From NCBI RefSeq assembly GCF_003054045.1, contig NZ_QBKH01000001.1, positions 310,001 to 374,000 on the forward strand: a DNA stretch of 64,000 nucleotides, in the 5' to 3' direction. This DNA is from Sphingobacterium faecium (GTDB lineage Bacteria; Bacteroidota; Bacteroidia; Sphingobacteriales; Sphingobacteriaceae). Under the pieces are notes generated by a model, which made no database searches, was not told where the DNA came from, and saw only the letters and a list, made by a program, of their open reading frames with translations. This document shows positions 19,701 to 29,100 of this stretch, in pieces. The position numbers were made by a program, and so were the translations under genes. Position 1 is the first letter of the stretch. Every line of letters starts with the position of its first letter.

Positions 19701-19973
19701 AATAGTAACTTCTTGAGCTTTGGAACCGACAAAGGAAAACACTAAACTCTTAGCGTTTGATGGGATCGTGATGGTATATTTTCCTTGACTATCTGTCGCG
19801 GCAACGGTATTGGTCCCCTTTACCGTAACGTTGACGCCAGGAAGTTTTTGTCCCTCTGCATTTTGGACTATACCTGTGATTACCCGATTTCCGGATTGTT
19901 GGGCATAAGCAGAATGGAGACATAATGTAAAAAAGCCCACTGTAAGTAGGGATCTTTGTAGAATGTTTAACAT
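16788..19973 (-). CDS. SusC-like TonB-dependent glycan transporter (mannan locus)
   Basis: 1061 aa. A signal peptide (about 1-24, ending SAYAQ) is followed by a CarboxypepD_reg-like domain (about 30-105), a plug with the TonB-box region ELVVIGYGSV, and the SusC signatures PLYVIDGVP and DASAQAIYGSLGANGVILVTTKKG. A 22-strand barrel runs to the terminal PRTFTIGANIQF. There is no STN domain, so it is not expected to signal through FecR; control is probably by the nearby AraC protein. First gene of SusC-SusD-binding protein. Confidence 0.96.
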   Translation of the reverse strand: MLNILQRSLLTVGFFTLCLHSAYAQQSGNRVITGIVQNAEGQKLPGVNVTVKGTNTVAATDSQGKYTITIPSNAKSLVFSFVGSKAQEVTIADKNTINISLEPFSNTLDELVVIGYGSVRKANVTSSISSISEKDFKDQPVAGIDQALQGKVAGVTVTNNGGQPGGGVSVKVRGITSVNGTEPLYVIDGVPILTSTNSVSQDQLGGKGGQTEQSVLATLNPNDILSIDILKDASAQAIYGSLGANGVILVTTKKGKAGEGKFTYDGYYGIQQVAKKLNIMNLPQYATYYNSLIPEVFKASGTALNEIGELKDPTILGKGTDWQDALFQTGHTSNHQLAFSGGHNKTSYYFSLNSFDQKGTIIGSDFNRLASRFALDQEVKPWLKAGITANLSRSNQGITLTDGVETPTAIVLYNSPATPIKDANGNYITTSSLGNNTFGNANGNPIATALLREVNAIQNKAFGNIYAELKFTDYLTLRNEVNYDFQLAENTAFQPKIDNQNTGQSILSPSKLREDRNTSHFWALRNFLNFNKGFGAKHWVSAVLGHEAQESHYNGHYISAIDLDQNIKSINAGTVVPSGTNSTTSSWAMESYFGRASYTFDNKYAISGSLRRDGASSFGENRKHGTFTAISGAWTMTSEKFAENWNAIDYLKFRVGYGTVGNQNSPVQNAYSTNIRLFPISPFGKGGIPANVGNPNLGWESVKTTNAGFDLTLLKKKLEITVDVYNKVTTDMILSTTLPVFAGLDPNPPYNAYKEIEPPVTNAGKMSNKGIDIGITSYNIQRDNFTWKTSVVFSHYKNKLVSLNSENALLRGVEQDFTGSTSVVNITRAGHAVGTFYGYVTDGLFRSMDELNNGTDWGLAVGPTGLYLGDVRYKDLNGDGKIGSEDVTTIGDPNPTFNYGITNNFTYKNFDISIFLQGVQGSKIFNWTKKYTESLSNPFLNQSADVLNRYTESNPNASIPRFVNQWHSNNTKNSDRYIEDGSYLRIQNIAIGYNLPERWMKSVKASSARIYLSAQNLYTFTKYSGYDPEIGSFNKSVLSQNVDNGHYPNPRTFTIGANIQF

Positions 19974-20142
19974 AGCTTTATTTCTTGGTTATAATTATCC
20001 AAATATGGAGATAATTCAAGTAGATCTTTAATACTATTATGACCAATCTTAATAATATTCGAACTATTTAAACCAGAAAATGTTTATTTAAGCTATTTTT
20101 TGTAGGTTACTGTATTGATACTATTTTGCTATTTTTTTGGTT

Positions 20143-21198
20143 CTATTTTTTCCAGTTATATTGTTTTAGGATAGCATGCTCCAGTTCTTGTGCGATCTGC
20201 ACATGTTCCTGCGCATCAGGATGGCTGTCGCATCCAGAATTGTAAGATTTTTGAAAGAGATAATAGTTGATGTTCGTGTCATCTGCACGCTTCACAATTT
20301 CAGGTAATTGTAAGGCAAAATAGGATTTAAGTTCCGGATCTGCCATTGGGCTGCTTAAACATAAAATTTCTGCTTGAGGATATTTTTGACGTAGCTTCTT
20401 TAGAAAGTCAATATAATTCTTTATAAATAATTCAGCAGGTTGAAGACCATCATTCTGTCCAAGTGTCACACAGACTAAATCGGGTTGATAAGTGGAAAAG
20501 TTCCAATTGATGCGATTGTCGCGCAAATTTATTTTATCATAAATATCAGGCATTGTAAATTTTAGATCACAACACGAATGCATAAGACCTATTCCTGAGT
20601 ATGATGTCAACTGCCATTTTGCATGGAGACTACGTGCTAAAATGGGGCCATACGCTGCATAGGCATCGTGCTGGTCAGACCATTCTCCTGTGCCGCAGGG
20701 GATGCTGAGGTTGGAGCCAGTCCCACAGGTGATGGAATTGCCATAAAATTCGATTTTGCGGGTCGTTTGGTCCAATGATTTGTAAATCTGTTCTGCTTGG
20801 ATATTCTTTAATGCTAGGGACCCTATATTTGCTTCTGTTCCTTTACAGATCAATACGTGATGTCGACCTGCAGCAAGCTTTTCACCAATCCGTATTTTAT
20901 TTTCCTTCGAGGCAAGCTTCAATCGTTGCACCGGTTCCTGATCGATGAGTATACTGATGTAATTATGATTTTTTCCATATAATTCTTCATCGATAAGTAT
21001 AATGTCACAATAGGATCCTTCGTAATCGAACTCAAAGTACACCCCAGGAGCATAGAAAGTGGGCAATTTAGGATCTGAAAAATCAATTCTTCCAGTATAA
21101 GTAATTGCAGGGTGGTCAGCAGAAAAAGTTTGTGTTTTTTGCTGTGCTATACAGGAGAAAAAAGAGAACAATAGGATACTGATACAAATTCTATACAT
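20143..21198 (-). CDS. SGNH/GDSL esterase, CE2-like acetyl-glycan esterase
   Basis: 351 aa, exported: N-terminal signal with either SpII Cys16 (FFSC) or cleavage after CIAQ. Residues about 30-135 form a beta-sandwich like the N domain of CE2 esterases. The SGNH hydrolase domain follows: block I FYGNSITCGTG (S155), block III LGQND, and the C-terminal DSHP (D324, H326). CE2 enzymes remove O-acetyl groups from xylan, mannan or glucomannan. Placed 169 bp upstream of the mannan SusC and on the same strand, it most likely deacetylates acetylated (gluco)mannan. The exact CAZy family is an inference from the domain order. Confidence 0.8.
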   Translation of the reverse strand: MYRICISILLFSFFSCIAQQKTQTFSADHPAITYTGRIDFSDPKLPTFYAPGVYFEFDYEGSYCDIILIDEELYGKNHNYISILIDQEPVQRLKLASKENKIRIGEKLAAGRHHVLICKGTEANIGSLALKNIQAEQIYKSLDQTTRKIEFYGNSITCGTGSNLSIPCGTGEWSDQHDAYAAYGPILARSLHAKWQLTSYSGIGLMHSCCDLKFTMPDIYDKINLRDNRINWNFSTYQPDLVCVTLGQNDGLQPAELFIKNYIDFLKKLRQKYPQAEILCLSSPMADPELKSYFALQLPEIVKRADDTNINYYLFQKSYNSGCDSHPDAQEHVQIAQELEHAILKQYNWKK

Positions 21199-21325
21199 GG
21201 GGTTGTTTATTTTGGTGCTATAATATAGGTGTAAAGTTGTGTTTTTTGTGGCAACATGTACATCAAATAAGAATTAAATATGTGATGCAGAAATTTTGTA
21301 TACGCTAGCTCTAAAGGCTCAAGTT

Positions 21326-21763
21326 TTAAACCTGTTCATTTTTAATATAATAAATTTTGCTTTCTTTAGCTTGAAAGCCGATACCTTGATAAAGGTTTAA
21401 AGCGGCTTCGCGATGATCTTCTGTGTAGAGTAAAATCTCCTTAAGCTTTTTCTCATGGCCAATTTCTAATATTTTTTCAATGAGTTTTTTTCCGATACCT
21501 CTACCTCTATATTGCTCATTCACCACCACGTCCTCGATCCATCCTTTGCTACCTGAAATTACTTGATAAGTACATATACTAGCTATCCCTGCTACATGCT
21601 GATCAATTAAACAGTAAACGAATGATATGGGATTTTCATCCTTCAATATTTCAGTTAACGGCAATTGCTTTTTTTGAGGACTGAGCTGTTTAAAAAGCGC
21701 TGCTATCTCTTCGGCAATTTGATCATTGATGTCAGCTAAGCTCAAAATTTTTATTTCCATCAT
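21326..21763 (-). CDS. GNAT-family N-acetyltransferase
   Basis: A 145-aa cytoplasmic enzyme. The acetyl-CoA-binding motif A is visible as VVVNEQYRGRGIGKKLIEKIL (about 86-106, Q/R-x-x-G-x-G/A type), followed by motif B around LYQGIGFQ. The substrate is unknown. The gene stands alone between the mannan locus and a repeat array; ATG 21763 or 21760 may be the start. Confidence 0.88.
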   Translation of the reverse strand: MMEIKILSLADINDQIAEEIAALFKQLSPQKKQLPLTEILKDENPISFVYCLIDQHVAGIASICTYQVISGSKGWIEDVVVNEQYRGRGIGKKLIEKILEIGHEKKLKEILLYTEDHREAALNLYQGIGFQAKESKIYYIKNEQV

Positions 21764-22254
21764 ATTTTTAGTTTGTTTTATTTAAAAATATCTCCTGTTA
21801 CTGGTTCAGAAATTAAATACTGGTATTTATATGTAATATTTACAAATTTGAGAGAAAAAAAGTTATTTACCAAATACAATGTCTCGTGTAGAGATGTGAT
21901 TGGCTTAATTTCCTTTAAGATCATACTTTAATAGGGATTGATGATCTTTTTTAATAAGCTACTCAAGAAAAAAAACAGATTCGTCATCTGATCGATCAAG
22001 CTGTACGGGTCAACTTTACTATCATGGTAAATCATCCCATCATGAGATGGCAGTACCGCAGCTGTGAGGATCCTAAATTTTATTCCTGATGATTTTGCGA
22101 AAACTGGAGTAAACCGAAAGTATTTGGTTGCATAAAGTTATTAATGCAACCATTTGGAGTGGATTAGTAAAAAAACAATAAATTGGGATTTTAATATTTA
22201 AAAACACCTTTTAAAGCTTATTTAAGCTTTTTTTAGCCTAAAACCGCCCATTCT
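21764..22254. other. Gene-poor stretch with a possible decayed ORF
   Basis: 491 bp before the repeat array. No start-to-stop gene was recognised. Bases 21958-22089 are open in one plus frame (42 codons, including FTIMVNHPIMRWQYRSCEDP) but begin after two stops and have no convincing start, so this looks more like the tail of a decayed gene than a live one. The rest is AT-rich and without clear signals. Confidence 0.35.
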
Positions 22255-22842
22255 GTGACCACTTCTTAGCTTTGTGCAGCCCTTTCTTCAGAAGAAGCAG
22301 CCCTTTCTTGTGAAGAAGGGGAATAAGATGTCTGAAGTCAAATCATTTGTTTCATACAGGGAGTTGCATGTTTGAAACAAGTGACGTCTTGTTGTCGAGG
22401 TTGGATCAGTATATCTCAAACTGCTGATGTTTCTTTAGCAAAAACGATCCCTTATGATGAAGCTGTGTTCCCTTACTGCAAACAAGCGATCACCTATGGT
22501 GAAGTTGTGTTCCCTTATCGCAAACAAGTGATCCCTTGTTGTGAAGTAGTATTCCCTTATTGCAAACAGGTGAACCCTTGTTGTAAAATTGTGATCCCTA
22601 ATTGCAAACAAGTGAACCCTTGTTGTGAAGTGGTAATCTCTTATTACAAACAAGTGACTCCTTGTTGTGAAATTGTGATTCCTGATTGCAAACAAGTGAC
22701 TCTTTGTTGTGAAGTGGTGATCCCTAATTGCAAACAGGTAACTCCTTGTTGTGAAGTGGTGATCCTTGATTACGAACAAGCGATCCCTTCTTGTCAAGAA
22801 GAGATCGCTGAAATCCAACAAGTAATCCCACTTTTACGCTCT
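22255..22842. repeat. Array of 28 degenerate 21-bp tandem repeats in two alternating variants
   Basis: 588 bp divide into 28 units of exactly 21 bp without any insertion or deletion. The better-conserved part (22444-22821) alternates type A (GTGATCCCTTGTTGTGAAGTG) with type B (GTGATCCCTAATTGCAAACAA), a 42-bp higher-order period. Because 21 is a multiple of three, both strands stay open: plus 22372-22863 (TTG start, Cys-rich heptads such as VIPCCEV/VIPNCKQ) and minus 22435-22821 (basic heptads such as RDHHFTT/RSHLFAI). Neither strand has a signal peptide, convincing start or recognised family. The unit equals two turns of B-DNA. It may be a protein-binding or architectural array, or a heptad-repeat gene; the sequence alone does not decide. 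Confidence 0.85.
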
Positions 22843-22935
22843 TTATTTAACTTTTTGCTATAATTTTAGTAAACAGGTAGCGTGCTAACTATTTTTCATA
22901 ACTGAAATGAATAATAGGATTTAACCTCTTTTCCA

Positions 22936-23586
22936 TTAAATCCAGCTTTTAATATCATAAGCAGCTTCCCAGAAATAATATTCCATTTTTGAAGCTGTAA
23001 TAAAAGCTTCGGTCATTTTTTCTCTAATGGTCGGTGATGCTTCCGCTGCTGCCTTGTCGCACAGATCAATGGCTTGCTGGACGGCAGTTGCAAAGTCTTC
23101 ACCACCATAGGTATCAATCCATTTTTGGTACGGATTACTGCTACTGTTCACCTGATTAAGGATATGATCACCGACCTTTTTATAGATCCAAAAGCAGGGG
23201 AGTACCGCAGCCATAGCGATTTCAACGGCGTCTAGTGCTGCCGTACTTTTTAAAAAGTGTACGTAGTGATGACACACAGGTTGCATCGTTCCCTTTTCCG
23301 TTAAACCAAAATCCTGAAAGTATGCATGATGAAGGGCATTTTCGACCACAATCGCTGTTTCCGCATACTTGATATAGTTTAAAGTAGTATCTACATCATT
23401 TGCCCGAGCTGCGATCAGTGCTAATGCTCTTCCGAAGTGTTCCAGATAGAGTGAATCTTGAGCCATATAAAACTGAAATTTATGTATAGGTAGATTTCCA
23501 GCAGCTAGTTCAGTAATAAAGGGCATGTCTAAGATAGACTGGTAGTTATTTTCAATTTGATTCCAAGTGATTTCAGACCAATTCAT
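22936..23586 (-). CDS. tenA: Aminopyrimidine aminohydrolase / thiaminase II (TenA)
   Basis: A 216-aa cytoplasmic thiamin-salvage enzyme that hydrolyses degraded thiamin pyrimidines to HMP. It has the TenA/THI-4 all-helical fold with D44 (YMAQDSLYL), the Cys nucleophile C131 in LPCFWIYKKVG, the VCHHYVHFL segment, and a C-terminal MEYYFWEAAY helix carrying the catalytic Glu. It is the last gene of the thi operon and overlaps thiD by 14 bp. Confidence 0.94.
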   Translation of the reverse strand: MNWSEITWNQIENNYQSILDMPFITELAAGNLPIHKFQFYMAQDSLYLEHFGRALALIAARANDVDTTLNYIKYAETAIVVENALHHAYFQDFGLTEKGTMQPVCHHYVHFLKSTAALDAVEIAMAAVLPCFWIYKKVGDHILNQVNSSSNPYQKWIDTYGGEDFATAVQQAIDLCDKAAAEASPTIREKMTEAFITASKMEYYFWEAAYDIKSWI

Positions 23587-24406
23587 TTTTAATTAATTTA
23601 TCAGGGTTAAAAAAGTGGTTAAGAGGGCCATTGCCTTTTCCGATTACGACATCTTTTCCATGTTTAATAGCTTCGTAGATATAATCTTGCGCTAATGCTA
23701 CTGCGGTATGAAAATTTTCTCCACGTGCCACGTAAGCGGCGATTGCTGAGGAAAGTGTGCAACCCGATCCATGTGTATTTTTTGTCGCAAATTTTTTCGT
23801 TTCAAAGGCTGTGTACTGGCCATTTTCTTCAAAAAATAATGAGGTTAGAGTAGCCGTTTGTTGGTGTCCCCCTTTAACAAGAACATGTTTACAGCCTAAG
23901 GTTTGAATAATCTTTGCCGCCTGGTGCATATCGTCCAGAGTTTTCACATCAATGCCAGCCAATAGTGCAGCTTCGTCCATATTTGGAGTAATGATGTCGG
24001 CTATTGGAAATAGCTTGTCCATTATGGTTTGGATGGTATCTGCCTCAATAAGTGTATGACCACTTGTCGCCACCATGACAGGATCAAAGACGATCGGGAT
24101 CTTTGGATAATGACTTAAAGAAGTCGCGATTGTTTCCACCAGTTGGGGGGTATGGACCATGCCTATTTTAATAGCAGCAGGCATAATATCATCTAAGATC
24201 GAGGCGATCTGGTCGGATACAGCTGCTATCGGAATGGGATATATTTTTTGTACCCCTTGTGTATTTTGAACCGGTAGTGCAGTAAGGACTGACGTAGCAT
24301 AGCAGCCTAAAGCTGAAAAGGTTTTAATGTCGGCCTGAATGCCTGCTCCGCCACTACCGTCAAAACCAGCAATGGTGAGCACCGAAGGATAGGTGTATTT
24401 TTTCAT
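23573..24406 (-). CDS. thiD: Hydroxymethylpyrimidine (phosphate) kinase
   Basis: Phosphorylates HMP and HMP-P to HMP-PP. The ribokinase-like fold is shown by TIAGFDGSGGAGIQADIKTF at the N terminus, the GMVHTPQ and FDPVMVATSG segments, and the anion-hole/catalytic-base motif NTHGSGCTLSSAIAA. The start at 24406 gives MKKYTYPSVLTIAGF, as in family members (277 aa). A longer frame begins at 24511, where ATG overlaps the thiE stop (ATGA) and adds 35 residues without known counterpart; coupling makes that start possible but less likely. Confidence 0.92.
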   Translation of the reverse strand: MKKYTYPSVLTIAGFDGSGGAGIQADIKTFSALGCYATSVLTALPVQNTQGVQKIYPIPIAAVSDQIASILDDIMPAAIKIGMVHTPQLVETIATSLSHYPKIPIVFDPVMVATSGHTLIEADTIQTIMDKLFPIADIITPNMDEAALLAGIDVKTLDDMHQAAKIIQTLGCKHVLVKGGHQQTATLTSLFFEENGQYTAFETKKFATKNTHGSGCTLSSAIAAYVARGENFHTAVALAQDYIYEAIKHGKDVVIGKGNGPLNHFFNPDKLIKNELV

Positions 24407-24507
24407 TCGTATCATTACTTTCTGAGCGCGAAGTCTCGGTTTGTGTTTGATGATGAAGCTATCGTGAGTCATATGAAGCAGTTTTTGTGCATATGCTCCT
24501 GAGGGCT

Positions 24508-25146
24508 TCATTTTAATAGTTCATTTTTAATCGCATAAGCAGCTTGTTCTGGATGGTCAGCACCACAGATCGCGGATACCACCGCTAAAGAATCGGCTCC
24601 CGCTTTTACGATTGCTGACGCATTTTCCAATCGGACATTTCCGATTGCAACCAAGGGCTTATCCGTACGAGAACGGATCATTGCTAATCCACTCAAGCCC
24701 CATTCCGTTACGGTATCTGTTTTCGTTTTCGTATTAAATATGGGGCTGATACCTAAATAATCTGCTACAGCGGTGTTTTCGTCATCTAATTGAGGGAGAT
24801 ATTCTATAGAATAGCCAATGAATTTATGCTCAAAAGAATGTTGACGGCGTAGCACAGCAGGAGCGACATCCTGATTTCCAACATGGATTCCAGCAGCCTT
24901 TATTTTTTCAGCTACCTCAGCCTGATCATTGATGATCAGTGGGATATGATATTTATCGGTAATCTCTTTCAATTTCAGGGCTTTATAAATAAACTCTTTA
25001 GTCGTGATCTCTTTTTCACGCAGTTGAATTATATCCACACCTCCACGAATGGCATATTCAGCAACTTGAAGGAAATCACGTCCTCGGCAGTCCTTTTCCG
25101 AAATCACTAAATAGAGAGGATAAGGAAATGAGGGGTGCAGGTTCAT
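24508..25146 (-). CDS. thiE: Thiamine-phosphate synthase
   Basis: A 212-aa TIM-barrel enzyme that joins HMP-PP and thiazole phosphate to thiamin phosphate. Family features: GGVDIIQLREKE (about 34-45), LIINDQAEVA, GIHVGNQDVAP, and LGISPIFNTKTKTDT around the phosphate loop, with PLVAIGNVRLENA near the end. It overlaps thiM by 4 bp (ATGA). Confidence 0.95.
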   Translation of the reverse strand: MNLHPSFPYPLYLVISEKDCRGRDFLQVAEYAIRGGVDIIQLREKEITTKEFIYKALKLKEITDKYHIPLIINDQAEVAEKIKAAGIHVGNQDVAPAVLRRQHSFEHKFIGYSIEYLPQLDDENTAVADYLGISPIFNTKTKTDTVTEWGLSGLAMIRSRTDKPLVAIGNVRLENASAIVKAGADSLAVVSAICGADHPEQAAYAIKNELLK

Positions 25147-25940
25147 GATTGGACGATTTTTAAATGGGTAAGAAATTCGTGTTCTGTGATATTATAGAGT
25201 TTGTCTAGGATATGGGTCTGTAGACTTCCAGGACCAGCACTCTCATTTGCCGCTAATTCTCCTGCTATGCTCAATAGACTCATCGCAGCAGCAACAGCCT
25301 CCGTTTTATGGTCAACAACAGCAATAAACGCAGCGATTAGAGCTGATGCAGTACAACCTAATCCGGTCACCTTGGTCATCATTGAATTTCCATTCTTCAA
25401 GTATATACATTGATTTTGGCTGATGATGATATCTGTTTCACCTGAAATGCATATGATTGCGCCAGTTTTGGCGTGTAGATTGCGAGCAGCCTCAATAGCC
25501 TCGGTACTGATCGCGGTACTATCAACCCCTTTTGTCACTACATCTGCTGTTTTTGCAAGAGCAATGATTTCAGAAGCATTCCCTCTAATGACGGTAGGCT
25601 TAAAAAACAACAGTTGATTTAAAACAGTATCGCGATAGGAGGTCGCACCTGCACCTACAGGATCTAAGACCCAAGGCTTCTTGACCGAATCTGCTTTTTT
25701 AGATGCTATGAACATCGATTCGGTCCAATATTCGTCCAGCGTACCGATGTTGATGACCAGTGCATGCGATAGCGTTACCATTTCTTCGACCTCAGATTTG
25801 GCGTGTGCCATGATCGGTGATGCCCCCACTGCCAATAGTGCATTAGCGGTATTATTCATCACCACATAATTGGTGATATTGTGAATAAGAGGCGAGGTAT
25901 TTCTTACCTGAATGATGTGTTGCCAGAGTTTTTTTTCCAT
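25143..25940 (-). CDS. thiM: Hydroxyethylthiazole kinase
   Basis: Phosphorylates the thiamin thiazole for salvage. Motifs: SPLIHNITNYVVMNNTAN (substrate site), PWVLDPVGAGATSYR, and TKVTGLGCTASALIAAF with the catalytic Cys typical of ThiM. The start at 25940 gives MEKKLWQHI (265 aa); an in-frame ATG at 25985 would add 15 residues that do not fit the family. First gene of the operon thiM-thiE-thiD-tenA, under the TPP riboswitch upstream. All four genes serve salvage; thiC, thiG and thiF are not in the window. Confidence 0.94.
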   Translation of the reverse strand: MEKKLWQHIIQVRNTSPLIHNITNYVVMNNTANALLAVGASPIMAHAKSEVEEMVTLSHALVINIGTLDEYWTESMFIASKKADSVKKPWVLDPVGAGATSYRDTVLNQLLFFKPTVIRGNASEIIALAKTADVVTKGVDSTAISTEAIEAARNLHAKTGAIICISGETDIIISQNQCIYLKNGNSMMTKVTGLGCTASALIAAFIAVVDHKTEAVAAAMSLLSIAGELAANESAGPGSLQTHILDKLYNITEHEFLTHLKIVQS

Positions 25941-26013
25941 TCTTATATTTTTAACAATAAAAGCTTTAGGAAAAATCCATAACAACAGTCCGGATAAGTA
26001 GATGGACTGATTG

Positions 26014-26085
26014 CTTTTCCCTACGCCGGTGTTAGCCGGATCAGGTTCAAAGGGACTCTCTCAATTCTTTACAGAATACCCCTAA
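26014..26085 (-). ncRNA. TPP riboswitch (THI element) of the thi operon
   Basis: On the minus strand the conserved THI blocks appear in order: AGGGGTATT (P1/P2 side), GAGAGAGTCCCTTTGAACCTG (split here: GAGAGAGTCCC then TTTGAACCTGATC), GGCTAACACCGGCGTAGGGAAA. These match the thi-box consensus (CUGAGA, ACCUGAUC, GCGUAGGGA). It lies about 75 bp before thiM and should repress the operon when TPP is bound. Whether it acts on transcription or translation cannot be told; no strong U-tract hairpin was seen between it and thiM. Confidence 0.95.
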
Positions 26086-26093
26086 AGCGTAAA

Positions 26094-26101
26094 CAAAAGT
26101 A
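26094..26101 (-). promoter_or_regulatory. -7 promoter element upstream of the TPP riboswitch
   Basis: TACTTTTG on the minus strand matches the Bacteroidota -7 consensus TAnnTTTG perfectly and ends about 8 bp before the riboswitch, exactly where a start site for the thi leader is expected. No clear -33 TTTG was seen. Confidence 0.65.
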
Positions 26102-26181
26102 TTGAAAAAAAATGAATTAATGGATATGCGGTCCGACTCATCATCATACGCTCCAGATTGTATTTACACTTTTAAATAATT

Positions 26182-29100
26182 ATGTTTGTAAATACCTTGT
26201 TTATGATGCGGACAGTTTATTTGTTTTTATTGCTATTCCTTTCGCTTTGCTGTTCTTCTGTTTTTGGGCAATCGTTAGATTTTCAATTTTTTAGAAATAT
26301 AGGGCTTGGAGCAAAAGCGAGTACAGTGCACTGCTTTGCGCAGGATAGCCTGGGTATATTATGGTTGGGTAGTAATAATGGATTATATAGTTACGATGGT
26401 TACTCCCTTCATGCTCCAACGGAGGCAGCATTGCACTATCAGACCTTTATTTATAGTATTGCTGTTCTTGACGGTACTCATCTTGCTTTGGGGACTGGTA
26501 AGGGTGTTTTTTTATACAATTATCGCGAAGATCGTTACGAAGTATTTCCAGCTGGTGGCCCCTCCGATGTCAGATCGCTCCTGTTAGTTGTTGATCAACT
26601 ATGGATCGGTTCCATCTCCGGTTTATATGGATACGACACGAAAACCAAGAAACTGACTAATTACGGAAAAACTTGGTATAAAGATTTGGATGGACAAGCT
26701 ATTTATGCCTTATCCACTCAATCGGATAAAATTTTAGTGGGTACTTATAAGGGGCTGTATCAACTCCATCCTGCTCGTAAAGAGGTGAAGAAATTGGTTC
26801 TACCAGATTATAAATCGGGCAGTAATCAATTTGTCAATTCTATTTTTTCCCTGACCTCGCCTAAAATAACATTTATAGGAACGGAATATGGTTTGTACAT
26901 GTACGATAACAAGACCGAAAAGCTGTCCAAAGCACCGGTACTGCAAAACCATCCTATCAAATCAATGGCGACAAAAGATAGTCAAACGTTATTGATAGGT
27001 ACTGATGATGGGCTCTTTGAATATCAGCCCGTACTCCATACGCTCTTGCGAACCAAGCATGATTCTCGAAATACGTATTCTTTAGCCAATAATATTATTT
27101 GGAGTATCTATCGGGATCGTAGCAATAATATCTGGGTCGGTACAGATTTGGGGATCTCCCTCTGGTCGAACCAACAAAAGGAGAAAAATTTTCCGATTTA
27201 TCAGTTTACCAATAGCAGCGATGGGAATCGATTTTACAAAGTATTCAAAGATCGTGCAGGATGGTATTGGCTTGGTGGCGACAATGGTTTGATTCGGACC
27301 AGAGGATTGGGGCAAAAAGACTTTGAGAGCTATTGGTACCGGATGGATGCTGCTCCATATAAACTTCCCCATAATCGGATTCGGGATATCTATCAGGATG
27401 TTGCGGGACATTTATGGATAGCTTCTGACGGTGGGGTCAACGTATTTGATGCCCAGACCAAACAGTTTAGAAGTTTTGATATTGTGGATTCAAATGGCAT
27501 GAGAAATGCAAAATGGGCCTACAATATCTTAGAGGATAAGCAGGGTGAACTTTGGATAGCAACCTATATGGGGGGTATATTTAAGGTCAATAAAAATAAA
27601 CTTTTATCCTCTTCGGGATCTTTTATTGCTAATAAAAATTATACTCAATCTGATGGATTATTGGCCGATTTTGCCAATCAGATCGTTGACAATGGACGCG
27701 GGAAAATTTTAGCCCTGTTTTATAACTTGGGTATCAGTAGTATTGATCCTTTGACGGGAAAAGTGGAAGAATGGAAAGATAAAGAGGGTAAATCGCTGAA
27801 CCAATCTACGTTTATGTTGAAAGATCGGGAGGGTACGGTGTGGATAGGACAGCATGGCGAATTGAGGCGGGTAGACAAAAATGATCGTAATGATCTTCTT
27901 GTTTTCGATCCTGTGGTCAAAGGAGAAGTCACTGCTATGGTAGAGGTGGGTGATGAGATCTGGCTTTCTACCAATGGAGGTGTCTGGAGCGTAAATAAAA
28001 AAAGCTTAAAACCCGAATTACTGAGGTATAGCCATGATATAACGGCGATGTATTATGACCAAATTCAACATGAGGTCGTACTGGGCGGAATCAATGAGCT
28101 GACAGTCTTACCTGATAAAGCGATCCATGGATCCAAGCAAAAAACTAAAAAAATTGTGCTCACAGCCATGTATGTGAACAATGAAGCATATGGTAATTAC
28201 GGTTATGGTTTGCGCTACAGGAATGAAATTACATTGGATCATGATCAAAATAACCTGAGACTTGAATTTTCAGATCTTGATTATGGCAATCATCTTGGAC
28301 ACCGTCTGGCTTATAATTTTAAAGATAAAAATGAAAATTGGATCCCACTGGAGCGCGGAGATAATAAAGTCCTGCTTTCCAATTTAAGATCAGGTGATTA
28401 TCATTTGCAGCTGACAAAAGTGGATCTTTCTGGAAACGTGGTGTCGGATATTTATGAATACCATATTGTGATCAAACCTATCTGGTATGCGTCTATATGG
28501 GCTAAAATTGGTTATGTGCTGGCAGGTTTTGGCCTTATTATTTGGGTGATGAACTTTTTTCGAGTGCGTAATACCTTAAAATGGGAAAGACGTGAACGAC
28601 ATAAAGTCCAGGAACTGACCCGTATGAAAATGGATTTTTTAACCGCGATCTCTCATGAGTTGAAAACACCACTTAGCTTAATTTTAGCTCCTGTTAGCCA
28701 ATTAATGCGAAAGACAAAAAACAGTGAAAATAAGAAAAGTTTAGAAGGAGTGCATCGCAATGCGCTTAAAATAAATAACTTGATTCAGGAAGTAATGGCT
28801 TTTGATAAAGCCGAAAATCAAGATTTATCGGCACCTAATTTACTCAATTCGCAAATTGATCTTGTTGCATATGTCAAGCAGATCACCGAAGAGTGGCAAA
28901 ACAATACAGCCTATGCGCATCTGGAATTTTATTTTAGTTCAGAAATAGAAAGTGTTTTTGTCTATACTGACGTCTCCAAGCTGGGATCCATTTTAAATAA
29001 TCTGCTGTCGAATGCATGTAAATATAATCGACAGGAAAAGGGATCGATCGCTGTTAAGATCACGAAGGGTGAAGAAACATTAAGCCTGGTTATTGTTGAT

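Noticed and set aside
21958..22089. Live gene before the repeat array
   Set aside because: Two stops lie directly upstream in frame and no start codon gives a plausible protein; at best a remnant.
22435..22821. Minus-strand 128-aa protein as a definite gene
   Set aside because: Both strands are open only because the repeat unit is a multiple of three; no signal, start context or family supports one strand. Kept as a repeat feature.
22255..22842. CRISPR array
   Set aside because: The repeats are contiguous 21-bp degenerate units without spacers of constant length and without cas genes nearby.
26306..26587. 93-aa open frame inside the HTCS gene
   Set aside because: Out-of-frame shadow within the conserved propeller region.
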